Source: Trichopria drosophilae (taxonomy: Eukaryota; Arthropoda; Insecta; Hymenoptera; Diapriidae). From it: a stretch of 64,000 bases of DNA. This document shows positions 38,695 to 49,800 of the stretch, piece by piece (the first letter of the stretch is position 1; every line of letters starts with the position of its first letter). Under the pieces are notes generated by a model. The model ran no database searches and had not been told where the DNA came from. It was given only the letters and a program-made list of their open reading frames with translations. The translations under genes and the position numbers were made by a program. The DNA is taken from the NCBI GenBank assembly GCA_030407085.1, contig CM059587.1:25393001-25457000 (forward strand), given 5' to 3'.

Positions 38695-38967
38695 CTCCCT
38701 AATTGGCATATTCGGTTAGGGTATGATGGGAAGTAACACCCTACATCTCTGTAGAAGTCACGGATTCTACATAGAAAGTGCAGTAACGTAAGTAGTAATA
38801 TGCCGTACCGTGTGTTGTTCGTACTTTTACTACTTAGATTCCTGCATTTTTCCATAATCCGCGACTTGTATAGCGATTTTCTCGACCTTCCGCTATGATT
38901 GGGCCATCGAATTTGGTATGGGGTGTTACCTCCCATCATGCCCTAACCGAATATGCCAAATAGGGAG
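38695..38967. mobile_element. 273-bp MITE with 47-bp terminal inverted repeats
   Basis: 38,695-38,741 (ctccctaattggcatattcg and onward) is the inverted copy of 38,921-38,967 with a handful of mismatches. It contains a second, smaller palindromic element. No coding capacity; the two minus/plus ORFs here are artefacts. Confidence 0.8.
38757..38867. mobile_element. small MITE family 'gtgcagta', copy 3, nested
   Basis: agtcacggatt at the left is inverted as aatccgcgact at the right. Inside, gaaagtgcagtaacgtaagt is inverted as tacttagattcctgcatttt. The same blocks occur at 13,939-14,043 and, in shorter form, at 20,482-20,562. Its position inside the 47-bp-TIR MITE shows a later insertion, unless it is part of that MITE. 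Confidence 0.65.
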
Positions 38968-39033
38968 GTTCCATTTCCAGGGCACAAACCACCTATACCC
39001 GTGGGCATTTGTACAATCACTGCGCTACATAAT

Positions 39034-39570
39034 GTAGAACAGAGAGAAATCACCAAAACAATTAATCGTCCTCATAAAAAGAAAAATATGCTTGTATTTA
39101 TATATATTTTTGTAGACAATCAATTGAAAAACAAACGTAAAAATAAAAGTTCGTGGATGTCCAACGTAATACCACCAATACTCGAACTATTCTAATATAA
39201 TCTGAAGTGGTCAAGAAATTTTAAAAATGCATCAGCATAATCATTTTAATATTGTAACATACTGTATAATATGTATAAAATGCATTTATTAAGTAGTAAT
39301 AAACCAGCAATAGCTCATTTCTAATGTATAGCTTTTTATTCTATAAAATGTAACATTTATTGAGTTATTTTGTAAGTCATGACTCTTCCCCTACTCCGAC
39401 TGGCCTCTCACTCTGTAAAGTAGGACATGAATAATTCCACTTTTTATTTATATATACAAAGAGTATGTAAACATAACCTATTGCTCGTGTATATTGCTTC
39501 CGCTTTTACATATTTAAATAGGAAATATTCCTGTGCACCATTATACATCTATATAATTTAAAATCTATAT
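39034..39570. other. AT-rich DNA, nothing recognised
   Basis: No supported gene or repeat. Confidence 0.5.
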
Positions 39571-39573
39571 ATA

Positions 39574-39821
39574 CAGTCCTCCCTCAGTAATTGCTGCCCG
39601 GTCGGAGCCGAATTTCCCCTTATACCCCCATAATATCTTTTATGCCATTCCCGCCCCTACTCACCCTTTTCCATGTAAGATGCGGTTAATATAACATACG
39701 TGCGCATGCGCGAATGTGACTTTTCTTGCAGTGCACCTGGAAGAGGGAACCTGGTCTACAATTACGGAAGGAATTAGGAAGACAACAATTATGAAAGGAA
39801 ACAATTACGGAGGGAGGACAG
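39574..39821. mobile_element. 248-bp MITE with CAGTCCTCCCTC ends and TA duplication
   Basis: cagtcctccctcagtaattg at the left is matched by the inverse of caattacggagggaggacag at the right. TA flanks both sides (39,572-39,573 and 39,822-39,823). TA duplication and CAGT-type ends are the habit of pogo/mariner-related elements. The interior has repeats of acaattacgga. The 72-codon plus ORF is incidental. Confidence 0.75.
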
Positions 39822-39823
39822 TA

Positions 39824-40260
39824 TGTAGGCTGACATTTATAACTTTTTTTTATTCTTCATGTATGTACAATATGGTTTTAAAAGGTAGAATCTCGTTTAA
39901 TATGTCGACAACACATCTCTTAATAAATGGTTAATATAGTGTGTAATAAATCAGTTTACGGTTAATAAATATTTAGTAACTACAACAAAACCCACGTTAA
40001 ATAAATTCCGTTTATTATCCGTTACTACGTCATCCTCTCAGTGCAAGATAACTAAAGAATACTTGTTTAATATTCGCTCCTTATAATGTTTTTCTTATTA
40101 TAAGAAGTTTGTAACTCTTATCACATATTGAGAAATATACCTGCAGGACCTCCAGATATTTTTATCAATATTTAGACAATAAAACGTTTCAACTCTTCGC
40201 AGAAATAAATGGGCAAATAATAAAATGCATCACAATTTACTGTATATAAAAGCTTAGAAA
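39824..40260. other. AT-rich DNA
   Basis: Nothing supported. Confidence 0.5.
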
Positions 40261-40516
40261 GGATCAAAGTGCGTCAACAACGGCGCCAGGATGCGGTTCA
40301 ATGGAGAGAATGTGTAAACCACAGGGCGTAGTCGCGTCGTTTCTGTGGTTTAAGAGAGTGCCGAGTTCGTCCTGGTTAAATCTACTCTCGCGGTGCTATT
40401 GACATGAAGGAGTTTGTATAAACTTGTCTCATGATCAAGTAAGTTGTGTATGTGGCACATGGCACTTGGTCGTTTAGGCATACAGTAGCAGCCCTGGGCT
40501 GAGATAAAACGCTTAC

Positions 40517-40659
40517 TGGGAATGCCGCAACGTCGACGTCGTTGTTACTGTTCTGTAACGAACGCCATTGCCATCGAGTTTTCCACAAGACGGAGCACTC
40601 TCTGAATTGTATCCAATATCTTTCGGTATACATTGTCGTTGTAAGTGCAAAGGAATTTC
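40517..40659 (-). other. candidate minus-strand exon, unassigned
   Basis: 143 nt lie between a very good acceptor (ttttttcttagatatttcag) and a good donor (gtaagc). Two frames are open throughout; one contains two Cys (QCIPKD...PSCGK). Its phases cannot join directly to the GFR-like exon at 28,607 without a stop, so another exon would be needed between them. The same DNA also has a strong plus-strand donor (gtaagt at 40,641), so the strand is uncertain. Confidence 0.2.
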
Positions 40660-40918
40660 CTGAAATATCTAAGAAAAAATGACTAATTCCAAACATGTAT
40701 GCTCGCTCTACCTATTTTCCCAGAAAACTAATATTCTCTATCGTGATCTTGAATTCTCTTAGTCGTAGACATTTCAAAGTAATTATGACTATATAACTTT
40801 CCGCACTTATGGAATAAATGACCATTGTTACGATCCAAACAGCATAGTGAAAGCAGGGTAAACTTTAGGAATTTGACTGGAATCTGAATCAGAGACAACG
40901 ACGGGTTAGGAAGGTCCA

Positions 40919-41622
40919 GTAAGTTGGTAACTTCGCTCCGGAAGTGACGTCCGTAAACGGAGAATGGGTAGAGAGGACGACCTGGACAGCCGATGGTCCG
41001 ACTCTATCGTGTCAGTAACTACTGCGAACGCAGTTTTCCAACTCTGGTGCTCGCTTGTCGTATGCAGATGCAAGGTGAGTCTGCTAGTTCGGAAACGGAC
41101 GCGGCGGCGTTACTACGCTCCGACAATTAAAAAGAATGGCCGAGACCGACATTTTCGGCACTTTTTCGATTATCCACTTCCGGTGATGGTTTCGTGAACG
41201 AGCATTAACCCAAAAACCATAACAGTTCGTTATATCTGCACGCTGTTTGCGCGTATGACGTCGGATCGCGCCCTGTAATTTACCGATATAAAAGAGAGAA
41301 AGGTGTGGGGTCCGATATAAAAAAAGGTTAACACTGTGTGACCCGTGGTGAAGCGCATTGCCATCATATCCTCTTCTTTGTTCCACTTTCTCTTTCCTTT
41401 TTTCAAGCCTGCCGCCTCAGTTTTCCAGCTTTCGGGTCTCTTCCTCTGTTCCCCGAGGTTGCTGCTCGCTTCTCTCGCTCCAGCAGCCATTGTGTTCGAC
41501 GGCTACATGTCGCTTCGGCGCAACAACGTACATTGTGTTCACGAACAATGGAGGCGTCCCCTTATCGGTTTTATTTTCATCCACGCGGCGGCCAAGCGCG
41601 CTTATTAATGGGAGAGGTGAGT
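40919..41622 (+). other. GC-rich region with clustered plus-strand splice donors; possible promoter and 5' exons
   Basis: Plus-strand GTRAGT donors occur at 40,439, 40,641, 40,919, 41,075 and 41,617, with strong context at 41,075 (gatgcaag|gtgagt) and 41,617 (gggagag|gtgagt). A pyrimidine-rich acceptor precedes 41,407 (ctctttccttttttcaag). An arthropod initiator-like tcagt lies near 41,010. A 201-codon plus ORF (41,338-41,943) and a 103-codon minus ORF (41,417-41,728) overlap here, but neither has a domain, signal peptide or other support. Best read as possible alternative 5' exons of an unknown transcript. Confidence 0.25.
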
Positions 41623-41949
41623 CATGAGGATGCCCCGGCACATACTCGACGCCCTCTTCAGCGGGTGTCGGCGACGCTTCGTCTTCGTTGCTCCACTTCC
41701 TTCGGGACTCCTCCGGGTAGCCCTCCAAACGGCTATTTCCTTTTGTTAGAGTCTACGGTTTATTCGAAAGCACGAAAAGATAGGACTGTTATTTATGAAT
41801 ATAGCTTCGGGGGATTGGAATTTTTTATGAATTTAACTGTTTATGCAATCCGTTGGTCGCTCCTGTGCCCTCCTAATATCGATTACCGCATATCTGTGGT
41901 TGAAACATATGAATGTTTTTATTACTTTCACCTGGAAGTTTAATATGCT

Positions 41950-42564
41950 TTATTAAACGTATAGAAATCAAGTATCCATCGAAAAAGAGCAATTTCATGT
42001 TACTCCATGTTCTAAAGTCTTCTTCATTAGCCCGATTGATAAAATTTGTTGTTTATTATCGAAATTTCAACAAATCGTTCCAGAATACCCTTGTCATGAC
42101 CGTTTACACGGTGACTCCAAGTCTTGCAGGCGTCCATATATTGTATATATTATACGCCCAGGGAATATTTTTTATGTAAGCCGCTATTACTGCAGTACCA
42201 GTCACTGTTTGTGTAAGTTGCAGACTATGAATCTACATGACGAAGAGCTACTTGGACAGAAGTTGATGGTGAATCTTACAATTTTAACAAAAACAAAAAC
42301 GAAAGTGTTGATGTTGATAATAAGTATCCTAATAAACGATATATTAACAAAGCAAATAGCTGATATATATGTACAGCAGACAACTATCTATAAAGTACAA
42401 GGATATTTTGGGGAGGTATAAAAGCGAGAGCGATCACCTACGCCAACCAATTGCCTCAATTTCAGGCAGAAAATTTAATGGGCAAGGACAATGAAACTCA
42501 ATATAGTTCCAATATTTCGTTCTATCATAACATAAATAAAACTATGTTAAAATAGTTTTTTTGT
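41950..42564. other. AT-rich DNA
   Basis: Short ORFs only; nothing recognised. Confidence 0.5.
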
Positions 42565-43160
42565 TTATGCAATAGGCGTAAAATAGTCATTTTACGCCCT
42601 CATTTTCAAACCTAAAATGCCTATTTCACGCCTCCTGGGGATTCATAATACTTTTTACACCAAGGGCGTGAAATGGTCGTTTTACACCCGTGGTGAAAAC
42701 AATAGTTTTCGATGTAGGGGAAGTAAAATGACCATTCATTCTATCACACAAATTAAAGATGTTTACGAATCACTGCGACGCGCAACATTGACTAGCGAGT
42801 TTATTTTTCAATCAGTAATGTTTATATTTATAATGGAAAATTCGTGTAATACTCCGCTTCTGCGCGTTTTCTCTATTTACAATTGTTGTTTTCTATTGTC
42901 TCTCACCATTATCATAGTGTATTGTAATGTAGAACATTATAAGAAATCGTATTTATCGGTTTTTTTTTCGAAAAATCGACCATTTTTAGACTGTTTTTAT
43001 TTTACGCATCAGAATGTAACACCACGCCTCGAGGTCGTAAAATCGGTATTTCACATCCCCAAAAGGAGGCGTATAATGGTCATTTTACGCGCCCTGAATC
43101 GAAAACTGCATCAAAAAACAGTATTTGAATCTCAGGCGTAGAATTTTCACCCTCATGAAC
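42565..43160. mobile_element. palindromic element carrying several GGCGTAAAAT-N4-ATTTTACGCC motifs
   Basis: A 24-bp palindromic motif occurs at 42,575-42,598 (ggcgtaaaat...attttacgcc), with variants at 42,612-42,632, 42,665-42,688, 43,034-43,055 and 43,068-43,093. In addition 42,695-42,745 (agttttcgatgtaggg, aagtaaaatgaccatt) is inverted at 43,070-43,115, so the outer parts form a foldback around an AT-rich centre. The 174-codon ORF at 42,617-43,141 runs through these motifs and has no domain, so it is not called as a gene. Confidence 0.65.
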
Positions 43161-43475
43161 CTGGAGCCTGCTTCACAATTTTTTACAACAAAAAATCCTG
43201 AAATGAGTCTCCATAATAGCCTCGAACATAAGATTACCCTGAAGTAGTAGCCCTAAATATTTTTTTCATATACTCATAACGGAATTTATTTGTTGTAAAA
43301 ATGATTTTCAAGTAAAATCAAATTTTATGTTGTTTTTTTTGTTGAACAGTTTCAACGGTGATTACCAGCCTCCTCGGAGAGAGATCTGTAGGATCCGAAA
43401 GGTTGTGGTCTTATTGTGTTTTTAAAATTTTAAATGTTTTTTTGTGTTTCTGTAACTATTACGTGATTCTTTATT

Positions 43476-43685
43476 CTGGCTATTTAATGGCGAAATTGAA
43501 TTTGACCTTGAAGGTTATCGACCATATCCAAAATCGACCATAGCATATTCTGACGTAAAATGTTGTGCTCTTTCCGAATCAGTGAAAAAAATAGCAGTTT
43601 CCATTTAACAAAAATAAACTTCACTTTGGAATAACCTTCAAGGTCATATTCAAAGTCAAATTCTATGGTGCCATTAAATAGCCAG
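43476..43685. mobile_element. inverted-repeat element ending near a 'caccctgtata' sequence
   Basis: ctggctatttaatgg and gaatttgaccttgaaggtta (43,476-43,518) are inverted at 43,630-43,685. Just outside, ggatcaccctgtatat (about 43,770) resembles the terminal CCCTGTATA of many insect repeats, so the full element may extend from about 43,170 to 43,785. Confidence 0.6.
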
Positions 43686-43884
43686 GGGAAAATCTTTAAA
43701 CTTTTGTCTGAAACATTTTCCGCGAAAATGTCCTGTTGCTGAGATATTTTGGTGTTGCGGGACTTTTGGATCACCCTGTATATTTATTTATATACAATCT
43801 CACGATTATTTTTTAAAGAAATTAGCGCCACATTGAATGTAACATGAAATCTAACATTAAATTCGTAATCGATTAAGACATTTC

Positions 43885-43958
43885 AGCATCTATGGCTCAG
43901 TAGTTGGTATTGTTGAGTAGTCTGATGACAACCAGAATTCAATTCCAACTTTTTTTCT
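43885..43958 (+). mobile_element. tRNA-like SINE remnant
   Basis: tggctcagtagttgg (43,892-43,906) is A-box-like and gaattcaattcc (43,935-43,946) is a decayed B box at normal tRNA spacing, followed by a T-run. No cloverleaf can be drawn, so it is a SINE or pseudo-tRNA. Confidence 0.45.
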
Positions 43959-44641
43959 AATAATAACAGTTATATACATTTATATTGAGATAAAATTTAG
44001 TTATGTAGAATTGTATTAAACAAGTAATATTTTGTCTGGTATGGATACACTATCATCTCACTATAATTCAGCGCTTTGTTGAGTTGTCGCGCACCTAACG
44101 GCATACAATGAAAGCGCAGCTATAGGTACAACCTATGGCGCAGCGCATGAATGGCCGTCGCGGTGTGCGCTCTTAAAAAAATCATAACTTTGAAACGGAA
44201 AGAGTCTGCATCAATTTTTTTTTTTTTTAATGAAAGGTGAGACATTTCTCTACAAGATAACACTTGAGGAAAAAATGCCCTGGACGGCACTGATCTTTGT
44301 AAAATTAAAGTGTGCAAAGTGGAAAGATAGATATCGTAATTTTAAGAAATTCAATGAAGGTGACCTCACGGCTGCCATTTTGAAATTTATTTGAAAATAT
44401 TCTACCATAATGTTTTTCAACTCTATACCCTTCAAATATTTCATTTTGGAGGAATTTGGAGACATCGACCTCAGTTTTTATATTATTGACGTGGAATGAC
44501 TCCCATAATAATGTTGTCTAAGCGTTTGTTAATGATTTTCTCACCAAAAACAATTAGGTGCCTGGAAATCAGATGCAGTAGCATAGGTACGGCATTCACT
44601 TAATAAGAACGAAAAATTTCATTTCTCAAGGTATAAGATGA

Positions 44642-45052
44642 ATGCTTCGCTTGTTACACTATCAACAAGCAAACAAAAACAGATCTCAAAACCAAATAAA
44701 TGAAGTTGCTGAATTAGGCCTAATGTATACGAATTGTTCTGAACCAATGAATAAACAGAATAATCAAAATGTTGATCAACTGAATACATTAGAGAAATTC
44801 ACAACTGGATCTGGAAAGTGTATTCTATTGTTAAATATGGACAATGCAATTGACATTCATCCTAAACAATTCAATGATAGACCACCGCTCAAAGTTTCTT
44901 TCATTCAACCCAATAGGAAACATAAAATCCAAGAAAGGATTGATACTTCAGTTGTAGAAAACGCTGGTGATGTAAACAGTGACAATGTACAACCAATTAA
45001 TAACAAAAAGTCAGAATTGACATTTTATAACAACGCTTGGAGCGTAGTTTAA
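44642..45052 (+). CDS. hypothetical protein or 3' part of a retrocopy
   Basis: An ORF of 136 codons. The product is hydrophilic, Asn/Gln/Lys-rich and without a signal peptide or membrane segment. It ends NNAWSVV and is followed at about 45,167 by aataaa, a polyadenylation-type hexamer. It looks more like real coding sequence than the other AT-rich ORFs, with few hydrophobic runs and an even composition, but I recognise no family. It may be the last exon of an unseen gene, part of a retroposed cDNA, or chance. Confidence 0.25.
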   Translation: MLRLLHYQQANKNRSQNQINEVAELGLMYTNCSEPMNKQNNQNVDQLNTLEKFTTGSGKCILLLNMDNAIDIHPKQFNDRPPLKVSFIQPNRKHKIQERIDTSVVENAGDVNSDNVQPINNKKSELTFYNNAWSVV

Positions 45053-45350
45053 AAATTGCATTGTTAATGGCAACATTATTAATAATTATTATTACATAGA
45101 TAATTCAGAAACATATGAGATTATTTACAATTTAAATACATTACTTTCTATAAAATATGAATGATTAATAAAAAGTCTGATGTACCAATTTGTAGCAATG
45201 ATGTTCAGCGTGAAAATTACGTTATTGAATGGTAATGTTACTAATGATTATTATCATTATAGATCGCTAATTCGAAAACGTCTTAAATCAGGGATAATTA
45301 AAAATACAAATACAATACGTAAAGAGCAAACAAATTTTTTTTTAAATTTC

Positions 45351-45455
45351 TTTTTTGACCCTCCGGCCGTAAAACTCGATTTCTCGGCCTAGGGCGAAAC
45401 CTTCGGCCGCGAATTATCGAGTCCTACGACAAGCGGATCAAAATAGTATATTATG
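45351..45455 (+). repeat. 'gaccctccggccgtaaaac' dispersed repeat, copy 2 (partial)
   Basis: Contains gaccctccggccgtaaaac, ctcgatttctcggcctaggg, and a GC-rich inverted stem in which ctcgatttctcggcc faces ggccgcgaattatcgag. It stops after aagcggatcaaaa. Confidence 0.65.
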
Positions 45456-45505
45456 CTTCAAGGGAGGAAAGCGCGCGATTCCTGAGCGTTAGGTTTGCTG
45501 CCCCT

Positions 45506-45708
45506 AACTTCTTCTGATTGAAAAAACTAGCGGACGCTTCCCGTGAGAAAAGAAATTATTGGAATTTTACCTATGGGAGCTGTTAACAACTTGTGACGAT
45601 TTTACATAGTACATTTAGACGTTTTCGTTAACTTCGAACCCTGAATATTTAAAATAAATCAAGAAACGTTTAATAGGACATTTTCGATTTCATTAATTAA
45701 TTTTTTTG
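45506..45708 (+). repeat. 203-bp dispersed repeat, copy 1
   Basis: aacttcttctgattg to ttaattaattttttt. It differs from the copy at 53,337-53,539 by only a few bases. It continues into cctcgtttgtcaccggattt, a phrase shared with the foldback at 55,015-55,331. Confidence 0.85.
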
Positions 45709-45792
45709 GTCCTCGTTTGTCACCGGATTTGGTGCTCATTGTGGACCTTCACCTTAATTAATAGACATAAGTCTATCTATTTAGAAAATTAC

Positions 45793-46014
45793 TTTTTGAC
45801 CCTCCGGTCGCAAAACTCGATTTCTCGGCCTTGGGCGAAACCTTCGGCCGCGAATTATCGAGTCCGAGGATAATCGGAACAAAAAATACATTATTGGTCA
45901 CGAGCGAAATCTCGATCTCCGACGAGTGTGATTATCACCCTTACTTCGCTCGGGCGACAAACTTCACAATCGTCAAAAATCGATAATTGCGCCCTTGGCA
46001 CATAATGTATTATT
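45793..46014 (+). repeat. 'gaccctccggccgtaaaac' dispersed repeat, copy 3 (longest)
   Basis: Longest of three copies, with an internal stem (ctcgatttctcgg against ccgcgaattatcgag), gatctccgacgagtgtgatt, and the end cccttggcacataatgta. The GC-rich block at 46,080-46,210 that follows may belong to the same element. Confidence 0.65.
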
Positions 46015-46651
46015 TTATATACGTATCCGTAAAGTAGACACTTTATTTTGCGAACGTGTATCAAAAAATAGTGTTCGCTCCTCGGCCGTCAGATTTTACG
46101 ACCTCGTTTGGAGGTTGTGAGATCCTCGGGACCGGTCTCGCAGATGCTCAACCGCAGAATCTCCACTCGGTCCGTAAAATTTAACTCTTTGGCCTAGGAT
46201 CGAAAAGTGCTATATAATGTATATTTTTACTACTAATTAGAGTTGGTGATGGGCGAATTGGCGGTTAGAAATAAATAATCTACAGATGAATTTACTACCT
46301 AAGCAGATTTACCTTAATTTATAATAGTCGTTATTATTCGTAATGAATTATTCAACATTTTTTCACAATATAGCCATGAGAATGACATAAGCTTGTCACG
46401 AATATTGACAATTATTATAATTACTAATGAAAAAAGAAATATACATCATCATCTCCACCATAAGAGTATTTTACTAATTTTATGGAGTCTAAAAACCTTA
46501 CTCTGCACAATATAGCTTTAAAAACAGAGAATCAAACATTCTCAGCAAGAGATTAATGAATATCCAAACTTTAAAATTATCATTTTAAACGTATTCCTTG
46601 GTGGATGTTTTATTAGTCGAATTTCGTTAATCGGAGTTATGTGGTAGAAAT

Positions 46652-46870
46652 TTAGGCGAGGATTTGAAAGCAGAATAATCTGGCGTGTTTCACGTTCTCA
46701 TACCGAAGCGAACCCTCATTTTTAATATAGGAATGTTCCGTGCCTACCTGGAAACGCGGAGTTGAATACAGATTTCGACCACCCGATTGCACGATGCGGT
46801 GCAGCAGCGAGCTATCGCACTCTGTTGGCTCAGGGCTTCTTTGGTGATTCGTTCGTTTAATCAATCCCTC
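46652..46870 (-). other. GC-richer block with a minus-strand donor
   Basis: Minus-strand ccgcgtttccag|gtaggc would be an acceptable donor. Upstream, one frame is open for about 39 codons. No domain, and no signal peptide. It may be a 5' untranslated exon or chance. Confidence 0.15.
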
Positions 46871-46879
46871 GTACTGCTC

Positions 46880-49800
46880 GTTCAGTCGTTAACATCTCTC
46901 TGTTTTCTTTTTCTCTTATCGTTTTTTCCCCTTTATTCAGTAAAGATTCGATGAATACTGTCACAGCCATCGCTGCTGAACGTTCCCAACTGACTATTTA
47001 AAATAGAAACTAAAATTAAAAATTAGACCTAACCGTCATTAATTTTCCTGATATAAATTCGATTGTATATCTTTTGAAAGAATTGCGTATAAAATTGCTT
47101 GTAACTTAAGAAAAGAAAACGTTGGAAAGTGTTTTGCAGAATGCAATATAAAGGATTACATTCAAAATAAAAGAAAAGGAATTTTCTTAAGGGTTTCGTT
47201 CCGATTTACGGGAGCTGCAATTATGATTTCATTTATCCTTACATGCAAAGTGGTCGTTCCATGAATTCCGTATTTTCCCGTCGATATATACAGAATTTTA
47301 CCTTTCTGCTTGAGGGAGTTCTGTTTCGCTCTTCCGTTTTTCATTTAAACCTCCCTCCTCTTTTCGTTTTCATTCCCTCTTTAATTTTATCCAACATTCT
47401 CTCTCAAAATGTCTCTTTTTCCTTCTGTTTTTCGCCCCCTCTACCCTCACTCTCGTACGATTGCACGTTTAATTACTTTCGTCACGAATCTTCCTTATTT
47501 TCCTGGTACACGATCCCTTCTCCTACGAAGTTTATAAAAATTAATTTCATTGGCTATTGAAATTCTTTATAAACTTTATTACAATCCGACGCCATTGCAA
47601 GATTTACACGGATCTTTACCTTTTGTGCGTAACATTTAATTAAAATTAAGACATAAAATAAGGTTTTCGTAAAGTGCATAGTGGAGAGTAATTCGACGGA
47701 AAAATGCTTTGAGTATTACTTGAATAGAATCAAGACGGAGTGCAGGATGTAAAAATTGTAATTATGATTCTTGTTTCCTTTATAACCAAATTCTTGGTTT
47801 TTATGGGTTTATCTATTTATTTATGAATACATTACAACCGTTAATATTTAGTATATCAGGGTAACTTGTTCTAATCAATTCCGTGTTTAAAATAGACTTT
47901 CTCGTGAATTAACAAACGCTTTTGAAAAGTTCGTAAGATAATGTTTATAATAGTAAGTCTTAAAATAATACCAGAATATTCATACCTTGATGTATTAATT
48001 TACATTGCCTAAAGGCGTATAGTGATATACGAGTAGGTGCGCTGTCAGTCAAATCCACGGAATGAGTGAAAGCATAGGACGTGGCTTCAAACTTCAGAGA
48101 GTTACGGTCAGTAAATTTGCGCTCTGTCTGCACAGCCCCAAGTATGTATTACAATAATACAGGATAACGTTTTCATAAGGAATAATTTAGTAACAGTTGA
48201 GTTCATTTCTATTTGTTATAGAAACATATTCATTGTCAACAATCTGTTAGAAAATTAATTTGCAGAAATGAAAGCAACCATTTGTAAAGTTCCATGAGTA
48301 GAAATGTTGGAACTTCTGTGGGATGTCTGTCGAAAACATTAAAATATGCATGTAATTGTTAGAATACTAAAGGATAACAATGTATATTGCAGCAGGGTTT
48401 AGAAATAATCATGGACCGCCGAGAGTTTAAGAAGCTCATTACGTCTATGATTAGCAAAAATGAAGTCTTTTCATTTTAACACCTTTAACTTGGTAGAAAC
48501 TAATGTTAAATTTCCAATTAATTTCAAATAAATACCAACAATTTAATAATCAAAAAGTTTCCATGTATTTGTATTAATTAATAACCTCGGTTAAAAGATA
48601 CACTTGAATAACTTCAACCCCTTACCGAAAAGTACGTGAAGTTCATCTCAAACCCGTGGATACAGACTTGTAAAAGGATAGCTTTATCTTTTCCGAAAAT
48701 TTAATTTAATAAAATGCTGAAATAGACATTTTTTATTGCCAAAATATCACTCATTCGAACGGTGAATCACTAATTGCTGCAGATTTAAAACAAACTACAA
48801 GATTTATTTTAAACAAATTACGTTTATTTTTTGGGATTTTTTCACTAATCGTAATGTTTTTATTACTTTCTATATCAGAATATCTCAGATGAGTATACAC
48901 TTCGCGTCATCAATGTTAGGGCAAGAACATAGAATTAATGAAAAATTACATTCATAATGACGACTAAAAAATGGTACTAAAGTCGAATTTTTTTAAAATC
49001 ATCGCTTGTACTCAATAGGTATATACAGTTTGTTTTTCAAAATTTGAAATTGCGGATCCAATATTTGTGTTGATAAGATTTAATAAAATCGATCGAAACG
49101 ACTTCTAACTCAGTACCTGGAGGTTTTTGGGGTCACTGATTCCAAATTTATAGTTAGCTTATCAAAATTCAAAACGCCGGATCCAATATCGCACTAAAAT
49201 TTGTTAAAATCGATCGAAATCATTTCAAACTTGGTTTCCAAAACGTTTTCACCACCATGAAAGAGCGGGGTGTGGATAATAAAAAATATCCATTCCAACA
49301 TTTATTTCATTACGTTTTAATACGTAAAAGTATTAATTTATGTACATTTGGTCGCTAATGGGTGAGACCCTAGTGAGTAGACTCTAGTGAGTACGCGTCA
49401 AAAATCTCGACAATTTTCGTTAGTTTCATTCTATTTATACGATGATAAACTTTACTGGCGTTTTTAAAAACATATATACACTAATTATCTTCTTTCACTC
49501 ACAATAATACAAATTGATTTAACCTACATTTCTGCGATTTTCATTCGAGTACTTGCATTTTTAAAAGATCCATGGAATTCCTCTTATATACTCTGCTTAC
49601 ATAACGTTCATGTGCAATTATGTTCTGCTAGAATTGATTTATTTTAAATATTACTGTTGAATAGTGCGTTATTAGTGTGTGCATCACAATTCAAATTGTT
49701 TATCTTTAGCGAATTATTGTAAACTGTGTTATTGAGTTGACACTTAAAAAAAAGCTCTTAAAAATCAGCAAATCACAACAATTTATATTAGGCTTCTGCT

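Larger units (their letters stand above)
38625..39033 (-). mobile_element. tRNA-derived SINE, copy B, split by a MITE
   Basis: On the minus strand tgtagcgcagtgattg (complement at 39,014-39,029), an A-box-like tRNA head, lies on one side of the MITE at 38,695-38,967. B box gggttcgattccc (complement at 38,650-38,663) plus a T-run tail lie on the other. Removing the insert brings A and B boxes to a more normal spacing. The tail resembles the SINE at 33,850-33,965. Confidence 0.5.

Noticed and set aside
41338..41943. 201-codon ORF
   Set aside because: GC-rich DNA with open frames on both strands; contains internal splice-like donors and no recognisable domain.
42617..43141. 174-codon ORF
   Set aside because: It crosses the repeated palindromic motifs of a transposable element and has no domain or splice support.
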